A DNA stretch of 64,000 bases. Origin: Achromobacter sp. MFA1 R4. Lineage in GTDB: Bacteria > Pseudomonadota > Gammaproteobacteria > Burkholderiales > Burkholderiaceae_B. This document shows positions 26,915-34,783 of this stretch, piece by piece (the stretch's first letter is position 1; the number at the start of each line of letters is the position of its first letter). The notes beneath the pieces were generated by a model that did no database searches, had not been told where the DNA came from, and saw nothing but the letters and a program-made list of their open reading frames with translations. Position numbers and translations under genes: made by a program. The DNA lies in the NCBI RefSeq assembly GCF_900156745.1, contig NZ_LT707065.1, positions 5,220,086 through 5,284,085 of the forward strand. Reading direction: 5' to 3'.

Positions 26915-27724
26915 ATGGACAACGACGGAAGTACTGAGAATCCTGGCGCCCCCGGCCTGGTAGGGCCAGCCACGAACCTACTTCCCAAGACGGGCGCGCT
27001 CGTCGAGCAGGACGGACAACCAGGCTCGATCGACTGCCATTCGGACGGCGAATCCATGAGTAAGCTTCCGGCCGGCCAAAACGTGCGGATCATCCTCGCC
27101 GATGACCATCCCGTCATCTCCCTCGCGCTTGCTGACTCCCTGAACGAAATCCCCGGATTCACCGTGATCGCCACGGCGCGGTCCGGGCTTGAACTGATCA
27201 CGGCGGTGCAAGAGGATCCGTGCCATCTCATCGTCACCGACTTTTCCATGAGTTCAAAGTCCGCCGACGAGGACGGCTTGCGCCTGATTCAGCGATTACA
27301 GCGCCTGTTTCCGGATATTCCCATCGTGGTGTTCACGATGCTGTCGAACAGCGGCATTCTGAGCCAACTGCGCCAGATCGGCGTGGCTGGCATCGTCAGC
27401 AAGGAAGAGCCCATTGAAGCGCTGGTCGCCATATGCGTGCGGGCGTTGACGGAAAAAGGGCCTATCCTGTCCGATAGCATCAGCGCGCGCCTCAGCCACA
27501 ACGATGTGACGATGGGGCGTGCCAGCCGCACGAAGGGGTTGTCCCCGAAAGAGCTGGAAGTGGTGCGGATGTTTTCGCAGGGGCTTTCGGTGACTGAAAT
27601 CGCGCGCCGCCTCAACCGATCGGTCGCTACCATCGGCACGCAAAAACAATCCGCCATGCGCAAGCTGAACATCGAAACCAACGCCGAACTGCTCAGGTAC
27701 GCCGATGAGCAGGGCTTTTCCTGA
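26915..27724 (+). CDS. RcsB-like LuxR-family response regulator
   Basis: The protein has a receiver (acidic pair in ILADDHPVISL, phosphoacceptor in VTDFSMSS, VLTM-like VVFTML, SKEEP) and a C-terminal LuxR-type HTH (LSPKELEVVRMFSQGLSVTEI, then RRLNRSVATIGTQKQSAMRK). This reads as RcsB rather than BvgA. Two starts are possible: ATG 26915 after GGA with good spacing (269 residues) or ATG 27056, which gives the 222 residues typical of RcsB; I list the longer one. A 254-bp AT-rich region precedes it and may hold its own promoter. It is the output regulator of the kinase cluster. Confidence 0.85.
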   Translation: MDNDGSTENPGAPGLVGPATNLLPKTGALVEQDGQPGSIDCHSDGESMSKLPAGQNVRIILADDHPVISLALADSLNEIPGFTVIATARSGLELITAVQEDPCHLIVTDFSMSSKSADEDGLRLIQRLQRLFPDIPIVVFTMLSNSGILSQLRQIGVAGIVSKEEPIEALVAICVRALTEKGPILSDSISARLSHNDVTMGRASRTKGLSPKELEVVRMFSQGLSVTEIARRLNRSVATIGTQKQSAMRKLNIETNAELLRYADEQGFS

Positions 27725-27850
27725 GCCTGCTCCCTGCGGCAGTCAACGATTGCCCTGCGAAGACTCAGCCACCGAACATGAGGAATGAAAAATGAAGCCT
27801 CATTGCCGGCAGCGGGGAAACCCCGAAAAATCATAGGATTACGAATAAAT

Positions 27851-27871
27851 GGACGCGCGTCTCACGCGTCC
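27851..27871 (-). terminator. Hairpin terminator after the KfrA-like gene
   Basis: GGACGCG (27851-27857) and CGCGTCC (27865-27871) form a 7-bp stem. Read on the minus strand it is followed by ATTTATT, so it can end transcription of the KfrA-like gene that stops at 27888. It also lies beyond the RcsB-like gene on the opposite strand. Confidence 0.5.
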
Positions 27872-27887
27872 GCGATGCCCTTCGGGA

Positions 27888-28931
27888 TCAGGGTGCCGGG
27901 CTGCTGCTGGCAGGCGGCTTGTCCGTGGAAGCGGGGGCGGCCTCCTGGCTGGCCAGGAGGCGGCGTGCCAGGTCCCCGAATTGGGCGTCCCGGGCTTTCA
28001 ACTGGGACAGCAGTTCATCGGACTGCGCGGTCGACGCGGCGAGTCTGCGCATCAGATCCGCTTCGCGTGATTGGACGGCCTGAAGCGTCTGAGCGGCGAC
28101 GGCGGATTCGATGTCGCGCTGGCGCGCGTCCGCGAGCGCCTGTGCCCGGACTAGCTGCGCGTCCTGTTCGGCCGCGCGCTGCTGCTGTTGGGCTTCTGCC
28201 AGGGCCTCGCGCGACTGGTCGGCCTGCTGCTGACTGGCCGCCTGCAGGGCTTCCAGACGCGACTGCAGGCGCTTGACGGCACTGCGTTCGGTATCCAGCT
28301 CGTTCAACCAGCGGCGTTCGTGGGCGGCGTGGCGCGCATCCAGCGCGGCCAAGGCCTGCGTATGACGGTCGCGCGCCAGATCGGCGTCGGCCAGCAGTGC
28401 CTTGTTGGCGCTGCGTGCATCCGCCAGGCTTTCCTGGGCGACGGCCAGCGCCTTGTCGCGCTGGCGCAGTTGCGCTTCGGCGGCTTGCAGGCGTTCTTCG
28501 GTGGCGGCCAATTGCGCGGTGGCGACCTTCAACCCTTCTTGCAGGTCGCGTTCCCGGTTGATCAGTTGGGCCTCGCGCTGCTGTAGCTGTTCGTCCAGGG
28601 CCTGGTGGCGTTCCGCTTCCCTTTCGAGGGCGTCCCGGCGTTCCTGGTAGGCCTGGGCCTGTTCGGCACGCGCCGCCGCCAACGCGGCGTCCCAGAAATG
28701 CGCGGCCGCCTGGGCGATGGGATCGGGCACCTCGGGTGGCGCGGCGAAGGCGCGAGGGTCCTTGATGCGGGCGCCCAGCGCACGGAACCAGGTTTCCAGG
28801 TGGGGGCTGACGGTATTGGGCGATCCGCGGCCGATTTTCTGGCGTACCCGCTCGATGGTCGGCCGGGCGCCTTCCAGCAGGAGCGCGTCGGCGGCAGTCC
28901 AGACGTCTGATTCGGTGATACCCGTGGCCAT
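27888..28931 (-). CDS. KfrA-like DNA-binding coiled-coil protein
   Basis: The 347-residue protein has an N-terminal KfrA-type DNA-binding domain (residues about 1-75; ITESDVWTAADALLLEGARP, GRGSPNTVSPHL) followed by a continuous alpha-helical coiled coil (residues about 85-320) rich in Ala, Gln, Glu and Arg, and a short Pro/Ser tail. Plasmid KfrA is a repressor and nucleoid-like protein involved in stable maintenance. ATG 28929-28931 has an AGGAAA ribosome-binding site; a GTG further upstream is less likely. It diverges from a tyrosine recombinase across 213 bp of AT-rich DNA. No plasmid replication or partition genes are nearby. Confidence 0.85.
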   Translation of the reverse strand: MATGITESDVWTAADALLLEGARPTIERVRQKIGRGSPNTVSPHLETWFRALGARIKDPRAFAAPPEVPDPIAQAAAHFWDAALAAARAEQAQAYQERRDALEREAERHQALDEQLQQREAQLINRERDLQEGLKVATAQLAATEERLQAAEAQLRQRDKALAVAQESLADARSANKALLADADLARDRHTQALAALDARHAAHERRWLNELDTERSAVKRLQSRLEALQAASQQQADQSREALAEAQQQQRAAEQDAQLVRAQALADARQRDIESAVAAQTLQAVQSREADLMRRLAASTAQSDELLSQLKARDAQFGDLARRLLASQEAAPASTDKPPASSSPAP

Positions 28932-29003
28932 GATTGATTTCCTGTCGCCGCATGAAGAATTACCCACGATAATGGAACCTTATCGTGTATAAAAAGCCTT
29001 TTA

Positions 29004-29019
29004 TGTAAGATATCATACA
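29004..29019. promoter_or_regulatory. Palindromic KfrA-type operator candidate in the divergent region
   Basis: The 16-bp sequence around GATATC (29004-29019) is a near-perfect palindrome (14 of 16). It lies in strongly AT-rich DNA (28975-29045) between the KfrA-like gene and the recombinase gene, the expected place for an autoregulatory operator. Confidence 0.45.
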
Positions 29020-29144
29020 GCATATGTAGTAAATATATAATTTCATCGCATTTCGGCCTTAGGGCAGCGGATCGCACCCCATGTACCCCGCTACGGCCGA
29101 CCGCAGCTACATCGCGGCCACGCCCGCGGTTCCTTTTCCCCTTG

Positions 29145-30284
29145 ATGCCAGAACTCCCCTTGCCAAACCCCCGACCTTTACCGGCCGCCCTCCCCGCCCC
29201 GGCCTCGCTCCGCCCCCTGGACCCCCAGGCGCTCGATGCACGGGCCGATGCCGCGGTGCGCGGACTCATGCGGGAAGGCAGTTCCGCCAACACGGCTGCA
29301 AGCTATCGGGCGGCGATGCGCTACTGGACGGCCTGGTTCGAACTGCGCTATGGCCGTGCGTTCGCCCTGCCCTTGCCCGAGACCGTCGTCATTCAGTTCG
29401 TCGTGGATCACGCGCAGCGCTCGACCGAGGACGGACTGGCGTGGGAATTGCCGCTGGCCCTGGATCAGGAGCTGGTGCGGCTGAAAGCCAAGGGCAGGCT
29501 GGGAGCGCCCAGCCTGAACACGCTGCTGCAGCGGTTGTCGGTGCTATCAAAGGCGCATGAACTGCTGGGGCACCCAAATCCTTGCCGCGCGGCCGCGGTC
29601 CGAGAACTGCTGTCGAAGACGCGGCGCGCGTATGCCCGGCGCGGCATTGCGCCCGCCAAGAAAGAGGCGCTGACGCGCGAGCCGCTGCAGGCCATGCTCG
29701 ACACCTGCGACGATTCCTTGCGCGGCAAGCGCGATCGCGCACTGTTGCTCTTTGCCTGGGCCAGCGGCGGCCGACGGCGATCCGAGGTGGTGCGCGCCAC
29801 CATGGAAAACACGCAGCGCACGGCTGACGGCTACCTCTATACGATGGCGCACTCCAAGACCAACCAGACCGGCGCCAGCCGGGCCCATGACCAGAAACCC
29901 ATTCTGGGCAAGGCCGCGCAGGCGCTGGACGAGTGGCTGGCGGCCAGCGCGATCCGCCAGGGACCGATCTTCCGGCGGGTGCGACGCGGCGATGTGATCG
30001 GCGAGCCCCTGGCCGCCGCCGCCGTGCGCGAAATCGTGCTGGCGCGCAGCCGGCTGGCGGGGTTGGAGGGCGATTTTTCGGCACACAGCCTGCGCTCCGG
30101 CTTTGTCACGGAGGCCGGGCGGCGCAACGTGCCGTTGGGCGACACGATGGCGATGACCGGCCACGCCAGCGTGGCGACGGTGATGGGGTATTTCCGGGCG
30201 GGAGCGGCCGCGCTGTCGCCCGCTGCCCGCCTGCTGGACGAACCACAGGCGCCGGACCTACAGGATGACCGGGACCTGCCGTAA
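29145..30284 (+). CDS. Tyrosine recombinase (site-specific integrase)
   Basis: The 379-residue protein has an N-terminal SAM-like core-binding domain (residues about 45-160) and a C-terminal catalytic domain. The catalytic set is visible: Arg in GGRRRSEV, Lys in HSKTNQT, HSLR (His-x-x-Arg), the second His in TGHAS and nucleophile Tyr in VMGYFRAG. It lacks phage or conjugative neighbours and there is no tRNA or att-like duplication, so it is probably a resident recombinase rather than part of an active island. I used the ATG at 29145 preceded by a TTG codon. It diverges from the KfrA-like gene. Confidence 0.87.
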   Translation: MPELPLPNPRPLPAALPAPASLRPLDPQALDARADAAVRGLMREGSSANTAASYRAAMRYWTAWFELRYGRAFALPLPETVVIQFVVDHAQRSTEDGLAWELPLALDQELVRLKAKGRLGAPSLNTLLQRLSVLSKAHELLGHPNPCRAAAVRELLSKTRRAYARRGIAPAKKEALTREPLQAMLDTCDDSLRGKRDRALLLFAWASGGRRRSEVVRATMENTQRTADGYLYTMAHSKTNQTGASRAHDQKPILGKAAQALDEWLAASAIRQGPIFRRVRRGDVIGEPLAAAAVREIVLARSRLAGLEGDFSAHSLRSGFVTEAGRRNVPLGDTMAMTGHASVATVMGYFRAGAAALSPAARLLDEPQAPDLQDDRDLP

Positions 30285-30395
30285 TGGTGGCGGTGACATT
30301 AAAATCACTGCGCCCCGGACTTGCGGCCCGTCTGACGTCGTCGGATCGTGTTGCCACGGCGGGGCGCCGGCTCGTCCCCTGCCCGTTCCGATCCC

Positions 30396-31946
30396 ATGCA
30401 AATCAATCTCCGCGGGCTAGTGCTTGCGCTTACCGTCTTCAGCGCCATCGCCGCCACGGCCAATGCCCTGTATGCCAGCTACCTCGTGCAGCGCGAGCAG
30501 TTGATCGAGAACACGCTTGAATCAAACCGCGTGTATGCGGTGAAGCTGGCGGAAAGCGCGGGCAGCTTCCTGAGATCGGCACAGCAGCAGTTGGGATACA
30601 GCGCACGGCACATGCCGGAACTGATCGGGTCGCCGGATCGGCTTGCCGCCGAGGTCATGCGCGTGCAGCAGCAGACGGACAGTTTCAATTCGGTCGGTGT
30701 CGTCAGCGCGGATGGCACGATTCTGGCGACGACGCAGACGTTCCGCAGCTTCCTGGGCACCCAGGTTGACACGCCGGGCAGCCGCGAGGCGCTGCGCGCC
30801 CGGCAGCCCCTGATCAGCAAGCCCTATGTGTCCATCGCCGGCAACCTGCTGATCAATGTCTCCCACCCCATCTACTCGGGCGATGGCGCGTACCTGGGCT
30901 ATGTCGCGGGCTCGCTCTACCTGCGCAACGAAAGCGCCCTGCACGAGCTGCTGGGCAAGCATCACTACCATGACGGCTCTTATCTGTATGTGGTGGACGG
31001 CGATGGGCGGCTCATCTATCACACCGACAGCGAGCGCGTGGGAGAAACGGTGCTGTCCAATCCGGTCGTCGCCGCCGTGGTCAAGGGCGAGGCTGGCGCG
31101 ATGCGCGTGGTCAACACCAAGGGCGTGGACATGCTGGCGGGCTATGCCCCGGTGCCGACGAGCGGCTGGGGCGTGGTGGCGCAACGCCCCGCGAAGGTCA
31201 CGCTGGAGCCGATCCATGATCTGATCTGGGCGCTGCTGGGTTACGCCGCGCCGTTGGCGGTGGCGTTCCTGCTGGCGATCTGGTGGTGCGCCCGCATGAT
31301 CTCGCTACCCCTGTCGCAACTGGCCACGACGGTGGAACACCAGGACGTGGACGTTGCGATGCAGCGGGTGCAATCGGTGCGCGCCTGGTATTTCGAGGCA
31401 GAACGGCTCAAGCGCGCGGTGATCGCCAGTTTCACCAGTCTGCAGGACAAGATCGGCAAGCTGAACCTCGCCAGCATTACGGATCCGCTGACGGGGCTGC
31501 GCAATCGCCGCGGCACGCAGGACGCCGTGGAGCTGATGCAGGCCCGGGCCACGCCTTTTTCGGTCGTGGCGCTGGACATCGACCATTTCAAGCAGATCAA
31601 CGACACCTATGGCCACAATGCCGGCGACGAGGTGATCCGCGACATGGCGCAGATCATGCGCGAATGCTCGCGCCCCTCGGACGTGCTTTGCCGCAGCGGG
31701 GGCGAGGAGTTCCTGATCCTGCTGCCGGGCGTCGGCCCCCGCGAAGCGGCCAATGTCGCCGACAGGCTGCGGGTGCATATCGCCTCGCGGGAATTGCACG
31801 GGGCCAGCCGCGTCACGATCTCGGCCGGCGTGGCCCACTGGACGTCGAGCGGGCCCGACGTGGACGAAACGTTCCGGGCCGCCGATGCGGCGCTGTATGC
31901 GGCCAAGCAGCAGGGGCGCAATCGCGTGGTGATGCACGGTGCATGA
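30396..31946 (+). CDS. Membrane diguanylate cyclase with dCache-like sensor
   Basis: The 516-residue protein has an N-terminal helix (residues about 5-27), a periplasmic dCache-like domain (residues about 35-275), a second helix near 285-305 and a GGDEF domain. The active site is intact as SGGEEF (G435-F439) and the RPSD I-site precedes it by the usual five residues, so product inhibition is expected. It should make c-di-GMP. ATG 30396 is the most plausible start; no strong ribosome-binding site is visible. A second cyclase follows downstream. Confidence 0.9.
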   Translation: MQINLRGLVLALTVFSAIAATANALYASYLVQREQLIENTLESNRVYAVKLAESAGSFLRSAQQQLGYSARHMPELIGSPDRLAAEVMRVQQQTDSFNSVGVVSADGTILATTQTFRSFLGTQVDTPGSREALRARQPLISKPYVSIAGNLLINVSHPIYSGDGAYLGYVAGSLYLRNESALHELLGKHHYHDGSYLYVVDGDGRLIYHTDSERVGETVLSNPVVAAVVKGEAGAMRVVNTKGVDMLAGYAPVPTSGWGVVAQRPAKVTLEPIHDLIWALLGYAAPLAVAFLLAIWWCARMISLPLSQLATTVEHQDVDVAMQRVQSVRAWYFEAERLKRAVIASFTSLQDKIGKLNLASITDPLTGLRNRRGTQDAVELMQARATPFSVVALDIDHFKQINDTYGHNAGDEVIRDMAQIMRECSRPSDVLCRSGGEEFLILLPGVGPREAANVADRLRVHIASRELHGASRVTISAGVAHWTSSGPDVDETFRAADAALYAAKQQGRNRVVMHGA

Positions 31947-32153
31947 GCGGGGGCCGGCGCAGGCGCGCGAGCCACATCAGCAACGCGGCATCGGTGCAAA
32001 TTTGCGCAGGAAATTGCAATTAAACGAGTTTCAGCGACATAGTATTGCTGGAATAGATTGAAATGCGGCACGACTTGCTCAAACAGCGTTCGTCGCACCG
32101 GCATTTACAGTATCCTGCGCGGCTTCGACTTCGCATGGATCTGCTTGCCGAGT

Positions 32154-33905
32154 ATGTTGCGCCCCGCCGTCGCGCCCAAATCCCTGGAACGTCATTTCGT
32201 CGCGCTGGCCGCAGGCGTGCTGTTGTTGGTGGGGGTGCTGGCCGGCATCCTCCTGTTCCAGAGCTGGCGCTCTTACAGCGCGGCGTCGGAGGCGCGGCAG
32301 GCATTCGGATCGGTGCGCGCCACCATCCGGGTCATGGAGTTTACGTCGGCCGAACGCGGACCGATGAACGCCGCCCTGGGCTCGGCCCTGCCCGTGCCGG
32401 ATTCGGTGCTCGCAAACCTGGGCGCGGCGCGCGCTGGCACCGACAGGCTGGTCGACGCGCTGCTGGCGCAGCATTGCGCGCCAGAAGATGCGGGCAAGCG
32501 CGCGGAGATCGAGCGGATACGCCGGGCGCTGGACGACGCACGGCGGGAGATCGATACACGCATCGCCACGCCGCGCGACGCGTTGTCGAGTCAGATGCTG
32601 TGGGAGTCGGTCAGCGCCATGGTGCGCATCGTTCCGATGTGGCAGGCGAGTCTGGCCGCCAATGCCGGGCTGGTCATGCGCAGCGAAGCCAATGCGCCTA
32701 GCCTGCTGTCGCTGGCGCTCCTGGCAAGCGAGCTGCGCGAACAGGCGGGCCTGCTGGGGTCCACCTTCACGCCCGCCTTGGGCAGGCATCGGAAACTGAC
32801 CGCCGAGGAACAGTTCCGCATCGAGCGCGTGCTGGGCCGGATCGACGAGTTGCGGGCACTGATCGATGGCCGCATGGCCAGCTACCGGGATGCGCGAGCG
32901 TCCGAGGCACAGGCGCGGATGGAACGGCGTTATTTCGGGGAGGGACTGGCGTACCTGGCGTGGGTGCGCGAGGAGGCGTCGCGCCAATCGCAGGCGTCCG
33001 TCACGACGCAGGCGCTCGCCGCGACGTATGTGCCGCTGATGGGGGCGATCACCGACTTCCGCGATGTGCTGCTGGACGAGATGGAACGCCACATCGACGC
33101 GCATCGTGCGGGCGCGGCGCGGCTGTTGGCGGTGACCCTGGCGGCGACCGCCCTGCTGGCGGCCGCCCTGGCGGTGGCGCTGGTGCAGTTCAGGACGCGG
33201 GTGATCCAGCCCTTCGCATTGGCCACGCGCATCATCAGCGCGATTGCGAACGGCCTCGCGCCGGCCCGGATCCCCTCTGGCGGGCACCATGGCGAAGTGC
33301 AAGAGGTATTCAATGCCTTGCGGGTGCTCAAGCGGAACGCCGCCACGCAAATGCGCCTGCAGGCTGAACGGGACCGGCTGATCGAGGACCTGGCCCACAT
33401 GGCGGAAACAGACTACCTGACGGGACTGCTGAACCGGCGCGCCTTCGAGACGCGCTTTCAGGCGATACGCGCCCTGTGGGACGAAAGCCGGCCGATGCTG
33501 GCTTTGGTCCTGTTCGACATCGACCACTTCAAATCCATCAATGACACCCATGGCCACGCAAGCGGCGATCTGGCGCTCAAGGCCGTCGCCGACCTATGCC
33601 GCACGACCTGGCGGCAGCAGGACGTCGTGGCGCGTGTGGGCGGAGAGGAATTTGCGGTGCTGTGCCGCACGCGCAGCGCGCAGCAAGCGGTGGAGATGGC
33701 TGAGCGCCTGCGCGCCCGCATCTGCGCTTGCGCCGTCACGTCGGAGAACGGCGTTACGTTCAACCTGACGGCCAGCTTTGGCGTGGCCTGCGTATCGTGG
33801 AGCCAGGCGGAATCCGCCAGCGGCCTGTTCCGGGCCGCGGACGAACTCCTGTATCTGGCGAAGTTGAATGGGCGCAATCAGGTCCAGCAGCGCACCCTGG
33901 GTTGA
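32154..33905 (+). CDS. Membrane diguanylate cyclase with coiled sensor region
   Basis: The 583-residue protein has an N-terminal helix (residues about 14-36), a long helical periplasmic region (about 40-320), a second helix near 325-345, a HAMP-like linker and a GGDEF domain. The active site VGGEEF (G496-F500) and the RQQD I-site are both present. ATG 32154 begins just before the membrane helix; upstream non-ATG starts are less likely. It follows the first cyclase on the same strand after about 207 bp, which contains AT-rich sequence and a GCAAATTTGC palindrome at 31998-32007, suggesting its own promoter. Confidence 0.88.
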   Translation: MLRPAVAPKSLERHFVALAAGVLLLVGVLAGILLFQSWRSYSAASEARQAFGSVRATIRVMEFTSAERGPMNAALGSALPVPDSVLANLGAARAGTDRLVDALLAQHCAPEDAGKRAEIERIRRALDDARREIDTRIATPRDALSSQMLWESVSAMVRIVPMWQASLAANAGLVMRSEANAPSLLSLALLASELREQAGLLGSTFTPALGRHRKLTAEEQFRIERVLGRIDELRALIDGRMASYRDARASEAQARMERRYFGEGLAYLAWVREEASRQSQASVTTQALAATYVPLMGAITDFRDVLLDEMERHIDAHRAGAARLLAVTLAATALLAAALAVALVQFRTRVIQPFALATRIISAIANGLAPARIPSGGHHGEVQEVFNALRVLKRNAATQMRLQAERDRLIEDLAHMAETDYLTGLLNRRAFETRFQAIRALWDESRPMLALVLFDIDHFKSINDTHGHASGDLALKAVADLCRTTWRQQDVVARVGGEEFAVLCRTRSAQQAVEMAERLRARICACAVTSENGVTFNLTASFGVACVSWSQAESASGLFRAADELLYLAKLNGRNQVQQRTLG

Positions 33906-33912
33906 GCGAGGC

Positions 33913-34068
33913 TTATGCCTTGTCGTGCGAGGCTTGCGCCTTTTTGGATGTGTCGGCGTCGCGGGACGTGGTGTCGCGGCGGTCAGACTGCTTGTTGGCG
34001 TCGGGCGCCTTCCAATTCAGCGGGGGGATCTCGAAGCTTCCCTTCTTGGCAGTCAATTGATGAGACAT
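33913..34068 (-). CDS. 51-residue hydrophilic protein of unknown function
   Basis: The minus strand encodes 51 residues from ATG 34066-34068, preceded by AGGAG at seven-base spacing (an adjacent ATG two codons upstream is too close to it). The peptide starts MSHQLTAKKGSFEIPPLNWK and continues with a charged Lys/Asp/Arg-rich tail; it has no membrane segment or signal peptide. I recognise no family. It is convergent with the second cyclase gene and preceded by an unusually AT-rich region. Confidence 0.6.
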   Translation of the reverse strand: MSHQLTAKKGSFEIPPLNWKAPDANKQSDRRDTTSRDADTSKKAQASHDKA

Positions 34069-34376
34069 AAGCATGCTCCTGGACAGGCGCATGGCTTCCC
34101 CCGCCGAGCATTGCGCACAGATTCAGGCGGGCCATGAATGCCGCGGACGCGGGGGAGCATTCAGGTACGTGGCGGCGCCGGGAAAGATTGCCATCGGCTG
34201 GTTTGCAAAAAGCTTGTTCTTATAATTTTGCCGATAGATAAAAGATTTTAGCACAATTATGGTGAAAATAGCCAGCTTTAATCGTGGCGCACGTGGAACC
34301 CGGGATTGACCGGCGAGATTGACGGCAGAACGAGCCGCTGCCCCCGAGGGTCAGCAATGGAAAGCCGCGCGGCGGT
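34069..34376. other. Gap with AT-rich island between the 51-aa gene and the SelW-like gene
   Basis: The 308-bp gap is GC-rich at both ends but strongly AT-rich at about 34200-34285. A TATAAT lies at 34221-34226 on the plus strand without a good -35; several TAAAAT/TATAAG hexamers lie on the minus strand toward the small gene. I see no further open frame with a ribosome-binding site. It probably holds the promoter of the 51-residue gene. Confidence 0.4.
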
Positions 34377-34682
34377 TCAGAGGTCGGCCTGGGGGGCCGG
34401 CGCGGCACCGTGGGCGTCGATGTGGCCCAGTGAGCGGCCCGGGTCGAGCCGGTCGCGCACACGCTGTTTCAGGACCTTGGCGTCGGGAAAGCCGCCGTCG
34501 CGCTTGCGGTCCCAGATGAGATCGCCGTTGTAGGTGATCTGGAAAATGCCGCCGGTGCCGGGCTGCAGCGCGACTTCGCCCAGGTCGGTCGAAAACGTGG
34601 AGAGCAGTTCCTGCGCCATCCAGGCGGCGCGCAGCAGCCACTGGCACTGCGTGCAATACAGGATGACGATGCGAGGGCGCAA
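34377..34682 (-). CDS. SelT/SelW/SelH-family redox protein (Rdx, CxxC)
   Basis: The 101-residue protein has the Rdx/SelWTH thioredoxin-like fold with CTQC (Cys10, Cys13) right after the first strand, in the position of the Cys-x-x-Sec of selenoproteins, and the GTGGIFQITYNG segment typical of the family. Here Sec is replaced by Cys. The start appears to be a TTG at 34680-34682, since homology begins there and no in-frame ATG or ribosome-binding site is seen. The family is implicated in thiol redox control. Confidence 0.8.
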   Translation of the reverse strand: MRPRIVILYCTQCQWLLRAAWMAQELLSTFSTDLGEVALQPGTGGIFQITYNGDLIWDRKRDGGFPDAKVLKQRVRDRLDPGRSLGHIDAHGAAPAPQADL

Positions 34683-34783
34683 GGCGGGCGGGCTCAGGGG
34701 ACAGGCATTCTACGCCAGCCCGCGCGCGGGCGATCATGGATAATGTCGGGTTTTCCCGGGTCTGCAATGGCCCAGAGCCTGCA

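Noticed and set aside
26915-27724. The cluster regulator as BvgA and the kinases as BvgS.
   Set aside because: The HTH and receiver match RcsB, and neither kinase has the tandem Venus flytrap domains of BvgS; the resemblance is only general.
27820-27835. CGGGG-AAA-CCCCG hairpin as terminator of the RcsB-like gene.
   Set aside because: Five-base stem and a following A-tract, not a T-tract, on the plus strand.
29145-30284. The recombinase as the edge of an integrated phage or island.
   Set aside because: No tRNA, att-like duplication, capsid, transfer or replication genes on either side.
34221-34226. A plus-strand promoter with perfect TATAAT, possibly for an unannotated small RNA.
   Set aside because: No acceptable -35 hexamer and no terminator before the SelW-like gene; too weak to call an RNA.
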